Shown: one piece after another, positions 54,091 to 61,810 of the stretch
How positions within the stretch are numbered: the stretch's first letter is position 1
Layout: every line of letters starts with the position of its first letter
Assembly (NCBI RefSeq): GCF_002008365.1
Contig: NZ_MRDL01000051.1
Coordinates: forward strand, 920,856 to 984,855
Length of the DNA: 64,000 nt
From: Rhizobium leguminosarum bv. viciae USDA 2370
GTDB lineage: Bacteria > Pseudomonadota > Alphaproteobacteria > Rhizobiales > Rhizobiaceae
Direction of reading: 5' to 3'
Position numbers and translations under genes: made by a program
The notes under the pieces: model-generated
The model's database searches: none
What the model was told of the DNA's origin: nothing
Seen by the model: the letters and a program-made list of their open reading frames with translations, nothing else

Positions 54091-54402
54091 GGTTCCGGTC
54101 GGTCGAAGGCCAGCATCGGGGGTCAGTGGAATCCATTTTCTGGACTGATCGAACCAATGTCTGGACCGGATGCTCAAGTTGTGGCTGGCAAACCGCGCGT
54201 CCCAATCGACAAACGCTTCGCTATCCTCCGCTGACGGAAACCGCCTTTAGTCAGGAAGTCGAACATGTAGCGAGCCCCCAGCTATACTGAGGCTAGGCCA
54301 CGACTGCTTCATCTGGCATCGCTCCTGTATTGCGAGTCAGATCCCGCGGTTCCAGTATCGATTAAGTTAGTGTCGGCGGAAGACCTGAATCATTGAGATT
54401 GC
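54091..54402. other. non-coding region with 25-base repeat
   Basis: No gene is supported. At 54133-54157 a 25-base segment occurs that is repeated with one mismatch at 47985-48009 (core TGGACTGATCGAACCAA). Confidence 0.45.
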
Positions 54403-55333
54403 TTGCATTTTACCGATCAGCTTACCGGCCAAGAAAGAACCGGTGTCGTATGCACGTCCCGAAAGGGGACACTCCACGTGGGCGACATCGAAATCAAGGC
54501 GAAGGCGCTTTCCGACGCCCGAGCACGCATCACGAAGCTGCGGAAGCAGATGACCGAACGCGTCTGCAGATGGCAGCCGAGGTCAAAAAGCTGATGGAGA
54601 TCGTCCCGCCTACAGAAGCGAGGGCCTTCCTGAAGGCAAGATGCAATCTTCCGGCCTTCGAGCTGTCGCCATACGTGGGATTTCCGAAGGCGCTAAAGGG
54701 CTCCAACGACGTCCTTCGAAAGGCCCGTGCTTCCATTCCTGTCATCAAGGCACTCGTCTCGGCCGACGCCGAGGCCCGGCAGGAGATTCTCGAACGATTG
54801 AAGATCGGAGCCCTGATGGCTGCGAACGGATGGTCGGGAGCGAAAGAATTGCTACGTGCGATGCGAGCACAACCCTTCTATGATCGCTTCGGGAGCCTCA
54901 TTCAAATCGGAGCGCTTTCGTCCACGCTTCGCGGGCGCACTGGTAAGGGCCGGTCCAAAGAAGGCGCCCGCCGGAGATCAAAAGGGTTCACCTAGGCTCC
55001 AATACCGAAGGCGGCGCCGACCGACGAGGACGCCGTGAACGAGGGATTTGTCCCCGGCTTGACGTTGTTCATGCGTGCTCGGCTACAGGACTTCCCTGAT
55101 TGGCACTTTGTTGAGGGCTTTGAAATGGCTGCCGAGCAGATCGGTAACGCAGTTACGGTCAGAGTATCGAAGGCGTCGGCCTGACAACGGTGGCGGCACT
55201 GAAAGGCCTGGAAATGGGCTGGCAAAACTTGATCGGCCCGAGGCAGGGAACTTCGCGCTCAGTTATCGAAAGTCCACCTCTGGCTCCCGCCGACCACGCT
55301 GAAGAACAGAAAAGCGTCGCCATCACAGCTTAA
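54403..55333 (+). pseudogene. decayed DNA cytosine methyltransferase, internally deleted
   Basis: The left part has ARARITKLRKQMTE in one frame, then LQMAAEVKKLMEIVPPTEA and LKARCNLPAFELSPYVGFPKALKGSNDVLRKARASIPVIKALV in the next: a one-base shift near 54560. The right part, after an in-frame TAG at 54993-54995, has RARLQDFPDWHFVEGFEMAAEQIGNAV, the C5-methyltransferase C-terminal motif. A second frameshift follows, then LTTVAALKGLEMGWQ. The PC and ENV catalytic motifs are absent. Joining the left part to the methyltransferase is by recall of long rhizobial methyltransferases. Confidence 0.6.
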
Positions 55334-55357
55334 CAATGAACAGGGATAGGAAATCCG

Positions 55358-55978
55358 ATGCCAAAGTTATCAGTCGCGATGATATTCCTTGTCACCCTCT
55401 GGACTGTCTCCGCTGAGAAATCATTCGCAGCAATGTGGCTGGTAAGGGGGCCAGCCAATACTAGCATGGCTGCCGACCCCGCATGTAAAGTTCGCGACAA
55501 CGAGCGCAGCGCGCCTGACGACCACCATCTGTGGATTGACTGCGGGATTGGCGAAAAGCATGTCACACTTTTGATCTCTTCGGTCGCGCCTTTCGTTGCA
55601 AAGGACTTCACCTTCAAAAACGCCGTCCCGATGTTTGAGAAGATTACCGCCGGAACAGAATGGTCGGCCTTCAAGGACAAGGTTAAGTTCATAGGCGGTA
55701 CATCTTTCGCAGGTTTCGAGCCTTTCGCTCAAATGAGATTGATTGGCAGGCTGTGTGACGTCGGGGAGCAATGCCCGAACCCACGGGAAAGAATCGTTGC
55801 CCTCAAGATGCTTGGAACTTCCAGGGTGACGGTTTCGCTGATTGTGATGGGAGACGTCGAGCCAAAAGACTACATTGTGCATGGGAAGCGCGTTGCAACT
55901 TACCGGTATTTCCCAGACCCCATTGCTACCATGGTTGACACATTTAACTTCGCGACGATACAAAACGCACCATACTAG
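55358..55978 (+). CDS. exported protein of unknown function
   Basis: A 206-residue protein with signal peptide MPKLSVAMIFLVTLWTVSAEKSFA. The mature part has at least four Cys (ACKVRDN, WIDCGIGE, LCDVGEQCPN) that could form disulfides. No domain recognised. AGGGATAGGAAATCCG precedes the ATG. Confidence 0.7.
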   Translation: MPKLSVAMIFLVTLWTVSAEKSFAAMWLVRGPANTSMAADPACKVRDNERSAPDDHHLWIDCGIGEKHVTLLISSVAPFVAKDFTFKNAVPMFEKITAGTEWSAFKDKVKFIGGTSFAGFEPFAQMRLIGRLCDVGEQCPNPRERIVALKMLGTSRVTVSLIVMGDVEPKDYIVHGKRVATYRYFPDPIATMVDTFNFATIQNAPY

Positions 55979-56186
55979 ACGCAGCGCCCGTTAAGGTTTC
56001 AACTCCTCAACGTCGTCTCACGGCCGCCCGGTATGGCAGGGTCTTGAAGCGGACACATTGCTTGACTATCTAAGGCTCATCGGCGTTGCTGGTGAGTGCT
56101 CCACGTGAGCGTTCGCGACTGCCGGAGTCGCTAATCTTACTTTTGACCACGGATGTACTGGCACTGGTATGAAGAGCGATGTTTGA

Positions 56187-56218
56187 AAGGTCGGTGCGAT
56201 TTCGCCCCGGCCTTTTTT
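56187..56218 (+). terminator. Rho-independent terminator
   Basis: GGTCGGTGC pairs with GCCCCGGCC over a GATTTC loop (one mismatch, one wobble), then TTTTTT on the plus strand. It follows an otherwise unexplained 200-base stretch downstream of the exported protein. Confidence 0.7.
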
Positions 56219-56225
56219 ATTGCTC

Positions 56226-56448
56226 TCATGGCAATGCGCCAGGCCATTCGATCGACGGTTCCTCGGCCTCGGCGCCTGGACGATCTGCGGCTGGATCGGG
56301 GTCGCGCTCGTAGGCGAATCGAAGGTTGGCAATCTCCTCGACGATTACGTCGTAGACGTCCGACTGTTTCGCACCTTTCACGACGAACGAGTCGACGAAG
56401 TCCCCGAGCTGGTCACGAAGCCTCGTCTTTCCAGTTGCCGCTCATCAT
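56226..56448 (-). pseudogene. frameshifted small gene downstream of proline-rich copy 2
   Basis: The ATG overlaps the proline-rich stop. The first codons give MMSGNWKDE and hit a stop after an extra G. The next frame gives LRDQLGDFVDSFVVKGAKQ, then SDVYDVIVEEIANLRFAYERD, ending EWPGALP. Codon use of the second frame is clearly coding. The intact gene would be about 70 residues. Confidence 0.6.
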
Positions 56449-56657
56449 TCGTCCTCTCGCTGAAGGCGGATGCCTTGGCAAAGCATCTCCCAAGTTGGGC
56501 AATGGGATGACGTCCTGCTGGTGGGCGCGGCGCCCTCGTCCGGTTCAGGATCGGGATGTGGTTCTTCGCCCGGAATGCGACCTGGATCGGGTGGTGGATT
56601 GTCGAGCGGCGGCACGGATGGTGGCGGCACGATCGGTTGTTCAAAGGGAACTGACAT
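56445..56657 (-). CDS. small proline-rich protein, copy 2
   Basis: A 70-residue protein: MSVPFEQPIVPPPSVPPLD, NPPPDPGRIPGEEPHPDPEPDEGAAP, with a hydrophilic tail. GAGGAGGAATGCCAA precedes ATG 56657. Its stop overlaps the next (broken) gene's start. Shared N-terminus with 53817-54050. Confidence 0.65.
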   Translation of the reverse strand: MSVPFEQPIVPPPSVPPLDNPPPDPGRIPGEEPHPDPEPDEGAAPTSRTSSHCPTWEMLCQGIRLQREDE

Positions 56658-56715
56658 TTGGCATTCCTCCTCGTCGTTTGAGAACGCAGGGAGTGCCGGC
56701 GAGTTCCGGGATGGC
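56565..56715. repeat. duplicated block, copy 2
   Basis: The partner of 53980-54090. It covers the proline-rich N-terminus, ribosome site and about 40 bases of 5' flank. Confidence 0.55.
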
Positions 56716-56784
56716 CGAGGACCTCCTTCTTCAGTGGAAGTTCCGGCTTTTCACCTTCAAGGTAACGATATGCAAGTCCGGGAT

Positions 56785-57006
56785 TTATCCCGAGCCCGAG
56801 ACTATGCCGAACCATTTTCCTAAAGCCCGCGATTTCCGGTAGGTCCAGATCGCAAGCTCGGCATAATAAACGGTCTCGGAATAAGTGGCGGGACCGTAGC
56901 CCAAGACATTGGGATACTGGAGGCGGCGCTTCAGCCACGAAGGCACGAGCTTCAGCAATCGCTCTAAGGCAGGCCTCTTCACCGCTCCAACGCCAAAAGC
57001 GTGCAT
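56785..57006 (-). CDS. hypothetical small protein
   Basis: A 73-residue open frame with plausible codon use: PALERLLKLVPSWLKRRLQYPNVLGYGPATYSETVYYAELAIW. No clear ribosome site precedes ATG 57006. It could be a fragment of a longer decayed gene. Confidence 0.35.
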   Translation of the reverse strand: MHAFGVGAVKRPALERLLKLVPSWLKRRLQYPNVLGYGPATYSETVYYAELAIWTYRKSRALGKWFGIVSGSG

Positions 57007-57149
57007 GTGATTTCAGATGCTCGGCCGGCCTGTGACCTACCGTCCAACTCCGTGCGCAGACGACCATCCCGAATGCCCTGCGTTTCTAAAAAAAGAAAGC
57101 GTCTTCTTTCCAGCACCTGTCTACCTCGATCGTAACCGGATCCGGAAAG

Positions 57150-57182
57150 AGGCCGCGGACAGGCATACGCGGCCCCTTTTTC
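57150..57182. terminator. terminator hairpin near the DJ-1 gene
   Basis: GGCCGCG/CGCGGCC with a ten-base loop, followed by CCTTTTT on the plus strand and TCTTT on the minus. It lies 18 bases past the DJ-1/PfpI stop. Confidence 0.75.
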
Positions 57183-57199
57183 GCTTCTCGTTGGCCGCC

Positions 57200-57901
57200 C
57201 TAGGCGACGGCCGCGCTGGCTTGCACGGTGGTGAGAAGCTTGACAAGCGCCTGCGCTCCCGCGGTGGAAGATGCCGGGTTCTGGCCGGTGATCAGCCTGC
57301 CGTCGGTGATAGCGAAGCTCGCCCAGTTCGCCTTCTTCTCATAGAGACCGCCGAGCCGTTTGAGCTCGTCCTCAACGAGGAAAGGAACAACCGTCGTCAG
57401 TTGCACTTCCTCCTCCTCGCCATTGGTAAAGCCTGTTACCCGCTTCCCTTTGACGATCGGCGCGCCTTTATAGGTTACGCGGTGAAGCACGGCCGGCGCG
57501 TGGCAGACTGCCGCCACCGGCTTGCCGGAGTTGTAGAAGGACTCGATCAGCTTGATGGACTCCGGATTGTCGACGAGGTCCCACATGGGTCCATGCCCGC
57601 CCGGATAGAAGACGGCGTCGAAATCTTCGGAACGGACTTCGCTCAGCTTCCTGGTGCTCGCAAATACCTTCTGCGCAGCCTCGTCGGCCTTGAAACGCGT
57701 CATTGCGGGCGTCTGGTTTTCCGGCAGATCGCTCTTCGGATCGATCGGAGGTTGACCACCTTTGGGGGAGGCGAGCGTCAAGTCGACGCCTGCGTCACGG
57801 AAGACGTAGTACGGTGCTGCGCCTTCCTCCAGCCAGAAGCCAGTCTTGCGGCCCGTGCTTCCGAGGGTGTCATGCGAGGTGAATACCATGAGAATCTTCA
57901 T
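57200..57901 (-). CDS. DJ-1/PfpI family protein (type 1 glutamine amidotransferase-like)
   Basis: A 233-residue protein. KILMVFTSHDTLGSTGRKTGFWLEE and the nucleophile elbow AAVCHAPAVLHRV (Cys near residue 136) match Hsp31/ThiJ-like proteins of the glyoxalase III or chaperone group. Glu in GFWLEE is a likely acid. Role: reactive aldehyde detoxification or protein repair, inferred. The start is AGGAGCC-spaced ATG 57901. Confidence 0.92.
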   Translation of the reverse strand: MKILMVFTSHDTLGSTGRKTGFWLEEGAAPYYVFRDAGVDLTLASPKGGQPPIDPKSDLPENQTPAMTRFKADEAAQKVFASTRKLSEVRSEDFDAVFYPGGHGPMWDLVDNPESIKLIESFYNSGKPVAAVCHAPAVLHRVTYKGAPIVKGKRVTGFTNGEEEEVQLTTVVPFLVEDELKRLGGLYEKKANWASFAITDGRLITGQNPASSTAGAQALVKLLTTVQASAAVA

Positions 57902-58042
57902 GCGTAGGCTCCTTCCACTTGTCTGGATTCGCAGCCGGTCGGCTGCACGACTGGAAGCATGTCTTGGATCGGCTGGCTTTGCATGTGCACGTTAGTATCG
58001 CCGATACTTTAGTGTTGGTGACGAAGACCAGGACGTCTGTGC

Positions 58043-58435
58043 CTATCGGAGCTCGCCTGTCAGGAACTGAGCGTTACCCATGCCGAACGACCAGTCTTCA
58101 TCCGAGTTGATATGCAACGAGACCATCACGTCGGATGGCGGCACATCGCAGCGAGCCTGGAGCGCGCGCGTGAGGTTTGAATAAAAAGCCACCTTCGCAT
58201 CGCGAGATCTCGGACGGCTGGTGATTTCGAGCAGGATAAATTTCTCGGTCCGGGCGATGTCGAGCCCGGTGTCGAGCGCGCGAAAATGCGACCCCTCGTG
58301 CTCTTGAAGTATCTGGTACCGATCTCTCAGTGGAACTCCGAAAGACGCCACGACGACGTCGTGGATGGTGTCAAGCAGGACGTCGACCTCCTGTGGAGGA
58401 CGACCTTTCAGGACATGGATTTTGACGAGGGGCAT
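58043..58435 (-). CDS. tautomerase family protein
   Basis: A 130-residue protein, MPLVKIHVLKGRPPQEVDVLLDTIHDVVVASFGVPLRDRYQIL, with a tautomerase-type Pro after the initiator Met. ATG 58435 follows GGAGACGCC. It belongs to the longer tautomerases of rhizobia; the substrate is unknown. Confidence 0.85.
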   Translation of the reverse strand: MPLVKIHVLKGRPPQEVDVLLDTIHDVVVASFGVPLRDRYQILQEHEGSHFRALDTGLDIARTEKFILLEITSRPRSRDAKVAFYSNLTRALQARCDVPPSDVMVSLHINSDEDWSFGMGNAQFLTGELR

Positions 58436-58580
58436 TGGCGTCTCCAAGATAACCGAACACGGCTCGCCGAGAACTATCCTCCTTGAAACAATCAAAGCTA
58501 TTGCACGATGGTATCCCGACGCCTCACCGTCCGGGAAGCGATAGCCGAAGCTGATTGGGATCGGTCGGCGTCGAAAAGCA

Positions 58581-58613
58581 CAGACCGCCGGTGATCACCG
58601 GCGGTCTGCATAT
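58581..58613 (-). terminator. perfect 28-base palindrome, terminator-like
   Basis: A perfect palindrome starts CAGACCGCC and ends GGCGGTCTG. On the minus strand it is followed by TGCTTTTC. It lies 28 bases past the stop of the 4-OT tautomerase. Confidence 0.75.
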
Positions 58614-58636
58614 CCTTCATAGGCGACACTCTGGGG

Positions 58637-58873
58637 TCAGGCGATGCCTTCGGCCTTCTTCTTCCGGTATTGAACGGTTGGAAGGCCGCCCCAGCCCCAG
58701 TTGTCCAGGTCGACTTCCTCTATCACCACGTAAGTCGATTCCAGCGGCTTGTTTAGGACGTCGAGCATGACCTGGCTGACGCCGGCGATGATTGCTGCCT
58801 TCTCCTCGGGAGTGACCGAAGTGCGATCAGGGGTCGTGCCTTCACGGGTTACTTGTACGGTGACTATGGGCAT
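58637..58873 (-). CDS. 4-oxalocrotonate tautomerase-like protein
   Basis: A 78-residue protein, MPIVTVQVTREGTTPDRTSVTPEEKAAIIAGVSQVMLDVLNKPLESTYVVIEEV, with the 4-OT fold and N-terminal Pro. CAAGGAGAATAGGAA precedes the ATG. It is followed by a strong terminator. Confidence 0.9.
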   Translation of the reverse strand: MPIVTVQVTREGTTPDRTSVTPEEKAAIIAGVSQVMLDVLNKPLESTYVVIEEVDLDNWGWGGLPTVQYRKKKAEGIA

Positions 58874-58909
58874 TTCCTATTCTCCTTGTTCGATAACCTC
58901 ATTGATCGG

Positions 58910-59542
58910 CTAGGCGCCCATTGCGGCGAGGTGCTTCTCAAGTTCGTCGACGTGAGCGTACCCAGCGCCGACCTTGCGAAGAGTTTCACCCTTCTTCAAA
59001 AACAACGTCGGGAAGCTCGAAACACCCATTGCCCGCACCGTTGCGAAATCCGTCGCGGCCTCTTCGATCGTGCTCCGTTTATTCCACTCTGCCAGGAATT
59101 CCTCCGAGGCGACGGGATGACCGAGTTCGGCGAGTGCGCGAGATCCGGTCTCAGCCAGTACGGCGCCGTCCGTGGTGTCGAGCGCGTCGACGTAGAAGGC
59201 ATGCTGGAATGCCCGGAAGACGCTCAGAAGATCGGCTTCCGGCCTGAGGATGCGGGCGGTCACCACTGCGCGGCACACGGGTTCCGTGTCATAGACAAAG
59301 TCTTTTCTGGCGAGAAGGCCTTCCCGGTTGAACAGCACGCCGCTGGCTTCCTCGACCTTACCCCAGTGGTGCAGTCTGAACTGCTTGCCCGCGTCGTCGA
59401 GAACGTCGGTCGCGCCCGCGCGCAGTCCACCGAGAATGATCTTCAAGGATAGGTCCGGACGTCGCTCAAGCAGCAGTCCCATTTGCTTGCCGAATCCATA
59501 GCACCAAGAGCACATCGGATCGGCGGCTAGTACAAGTTCCAT
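58910..59542 (-). CDS. DsbA family thiol oxidoreductase-like protein
   Basis: A 210-residue protein with DPMCSWCYGFGKQM, a CxxC motif (Cys-Ser-Trp-Cys) at about residues 11-14, and the VSSFPTLFLKKG cis-Pro region. No signal peptide is present, so it is cytosolic and may belong to the FrnE/2-hydroxychromene-isomerase-like DsbA branch. AGGAAAGACA precedes ATG 59542. Confidence 0.9.
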   Translation of the reverse strand: MELVLAADPMCSWCYGFGKQMGLLLERRPDLSLKIILGGLRAGATDVLDDAGKQFRLHHWGKVEEASGVLFNREGLLARKDFVYDTEPVCRAVVTARILRPEADLLSVFRAFQHAFYVDALDTTDGAVLAETGSRALAELGHPVASEEFLAEWNKRSTIEEAATDFATVRAMGVSSFPTLFLKKGETLRKVGAGYAHVDELEKHLAAMGA

Positions 59543-59612
59543 TGTCTTTCCTTTCACTCGCTTGTCGGGCGCGCGGCATATCCACGCCACGTGCCCGCTT
59601 CCTGGTCGAGGC

Positions 59613-60326
59613 CTACCAGCGGCCGGCGTTCTGGCCACCGTCGACGTGTAGGATCTCTCCAGTGACGAAGCTTGCGCTCTCGAGGTAGATCACGGCCTCG
59701 ACGATGTCGTTTATCTCGCCCATGTGGCCGACCGGATGCAGCGCGGAGAGGAATTCGTGGGTCTCTGGAGCATGCATCGGGGTCTTGATGATGCCAGGAG
59801 ACACGGCATTCACCCGGACGCCCGTCTTGGCGAACTCGATCGCCAGTTCCTTCGTGACGGCGTTAAGACCGCCCTTGGTGAGCGAAGCAAGGGCCGTGGG
59901 GACGCTCGACACCGGCTGGTTTACGAGGCTGGTCGTGATGCTGACAATGTGGCCGGAGCCCTGCTTGAGCATCTCCCTCGCCGCCCGCTGCGTGATGTGA
60001 AAGAAGCCCGAAACGTTCACGCCGAAGTTCAGGTCGTAGTCTTCCTGAGTGAAGTCGACGAAAGGCTTTGCAGTGAACACGCCCGCGTTGTTGACCAACG
60101 TGTCAATCCGGCCGAAGCGTTGAATCGCCTCGCGGACGACGCGCTCTGCGGTCTCGGAATTGGAGATGTCGCCCGCCACGGCATGTACGCTGTCATCAGA
60201 ACCCTGTTTGATCGAACGCGATGTGGCGACCACGCGATAGTTCCGCTCGCGATAGGCGCGGACCAGACCTTCGCCGATGCCCTGCGATGCACCGGTGATG
60301 ATGGCGACCTTCTGCTGATTGCTCAT
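59613..60326 (-). CDS. SDR family oxidoreductase
   Basis: A 237-residue protein with cofactor motif IITGASQGIGEGLV, NNAGVFTAK, catalytic Ser (VSITTSLVNQ) and SPGIIKTPM. Where the SDR Tyr-x-x-x-Lys motif is expected, the segment reads VPTALASLTKGGLN: the Lys is kept but Tyr appears replaced by Leu or Ala. ATG 60326 has AAGGATGTAATATC upstream. It lies 70 bases from the DsbA-like gene. Confidence 0.88.
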   Translation of the reverse strand: MSNQQKVAIITGASQGIGEGLVRAYRERNYRVVATSRSIKQGSDDSVHAVAGDISNSETAERVVREAIQRFGRIDTLVNNAGVFTAKPFVDFTQEDYDLNFGVNVSGFFHITQRAAREMLKQGSGHIVSITTSLVNQPVSSVPTALASLTKGGLNAVTKELAIEFAKTGVRVNAVSPGIIKTPMHAPETHEFLSALHPVGHMGEINDIVEAVIYLESASFVTGEILHVDGGQNAGRW

Positions 60327-60502
60327 GATATTACATCCTTTCAATTGCAGCGGTCCTTGTGTGGGCCGCCCTACGCCCTCGGCGTCGGTGCTACTGATTT
60401 AGATGCTCTCGCTCATCGGGAGAATTGCTAGGCAGCGGCAGTCACTGAACCGTTTTTCGGCACAATCGTTAGCGCGGTCGTCCGTCGCGGTGGACGGGGT
60501 CA

Positions 60503-61045
60503 CTATCCCCACACCGCCTTAGTTAGTTCTTTCGTAAAAGCGGAATCCCCCTTGCGCCCCGGCAGGCGGGTCGTGATCTCCTGAACAGTCCACTCGTTTC
60601 CATCCGGGTCATGAAAAATAAAATAAGATGCGTAGCTTTTCCGCTCCGGATTCAGTCCAGCCGTGATGCCCACGCCGTTGGAATGATGAAAAATCCCGCC
60701 AACATCATGGAATGGTTCGCTCGTTTCGACGCCTCGGGATGCGAGATCGGCACGTGCTGCCGGTAGATCCGAAACAACCAGGTGCAATCCCCGCGATGAA
60801 CCAGCGGGGGCCGCGGTTATGTTCTGCCCGAACATCACGGAGCATCCAGATCCAGGCGGAGTGAACTGCACGATACGGTAGTCGTCGCCTTGAAAATCGA
60901 TATCGAAACGCCATCCGAGTGCTGCGTAAAAACGTTTGCTTCGGTCGACGTCGGAGACGGCGATCACCACAAGCTCGAGCGTCATCGCAACACCCGAGAT
61001 GGTCTGCGGGGCTTCCTTGATGGATGGTCTCAGTTCGCTATCCAT
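60503..61045 (-). CDS. VOC (glyoxalase/bleomycin resistance) family protein
   Basis: A 180-residue protein: LELVVIAVSDVDRSKRFYAALGWRFDID, GLHLVVSDLPAARADLASRG and HDPDGNEWTVQEIT with the metal Glu. It is a single VOC domain preceded by 20 extra residues. ATG 61045 follows AAGGAGCACTGAT. Confidence 0.9.
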   Translation of the reverse strand: MDSELRPSIKEAPQTISGVAMTLELVVIAVSDVDRSKRFYAALGWRFDIDFQGDDYRIVQFTPPGSGCSVMFGQNITAAPAGSSRGLHLVVSDLPAARADLASRGVETSEPFHDVGGIFHHSNGVGITAGLNPERKSYASYFIFHDPDGNEWTVQEITTRLPGRKGDSAFTKELTKAVWG

Positions 61046-61810
61046 ATCAGTGCTCCTTTGAGATGATCGCCGACGGATACTTAAGGTGGCGACGTGGCCC
61101 AAGCTTATAAACTCGCACTACGCCCGCCATTGCACTTAGGTATCGCCGGTCTGGGCGCGAGCAGGACGCCGTGGGTGGGATGTACGACACCATCGTACCG
61201 TAGCACCGTCGAGCGGACGAAATCATCATAAGCCTCCGTCGCGTTAGGCGCCCAAGGCTGCGGCGAAACCCATCCGTCATTCCAGAACAGGCGAGTCAAA
61301 TGGCAAATACGACAACAGTAGCCGAACCTTCCGAGCCCCCGCTCAGCACCGCAGGAGAACTGCACGAACGAGGCAGGCACCTCGACCTTGCGATAGAGGC
61401 CCTTCGTACCAAGGTCAGAAACAGGGAAGCCACGGGCTGGTTTGCTTACAAGCACGAAAAAGCACGTGGGCCAGAGCGGCCCGCTTCCTAAAGTTGTTCG
61501 AGCATACACGACCGTGGCCGTGGCAGGCGAACGTCCAATACCAAAGTACACTTATGGGGGCTGCGCGGACCGATTAGCTTTACTCATCGCCCACCCCTCC
61601 TGGGCGATAAGCTCTCAAGAGCACTGCGCTCCAGCACTCCTCCCCTCTGCCGGAGCGCGCGGATCCGCCAAGGTCCGCCAAGGCCGTCTCCACCCGCCCG
61701 GAGACGGCCTTCTTTTGAAGTCACACTTCCTTAGCAGGCGTCGCGCACGTTCACGGGGATCTGGCGATCAATATCTATCCGACCATGCCACCAGCGAAGA
61801 AGGAACTATC
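61046..61810. other. intergenic region between VOC and FdhF genes
   Basis: About 765 bases between divergent genes. A 63-codon plus frame at 61300-61491 (MANTTTVAEPSEPPLSTAGE start) has weak codon bias and no ribosome site. The rest is unassigned apart from a terminator. Promoters for both sides should be here. Confidence 0.35.
61680..61717. terminator. terminator hairpin
   Basis: AAGGCCGTCTCC pairs with GGAGACGGCCTT over CACCCGCCC, followed by CTTTT. It lies 95 bases upstream of the FdhF-like start; the gene it ends was not identified. Confidence 0.8.

Noticed and set aside
53968..54234. Gly/Ser-rich plus frame starting MGSGSGGGLSSGG
   Set aside because: It is antisense to the proline-rich small gene, which has a strong ribosome site and a paralogue.
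61300..61491. 63-codon frame MANTTTVAEPSEPP...
   Set aside because: Weak coding signal and no ribosome site; left in the intergenic description.
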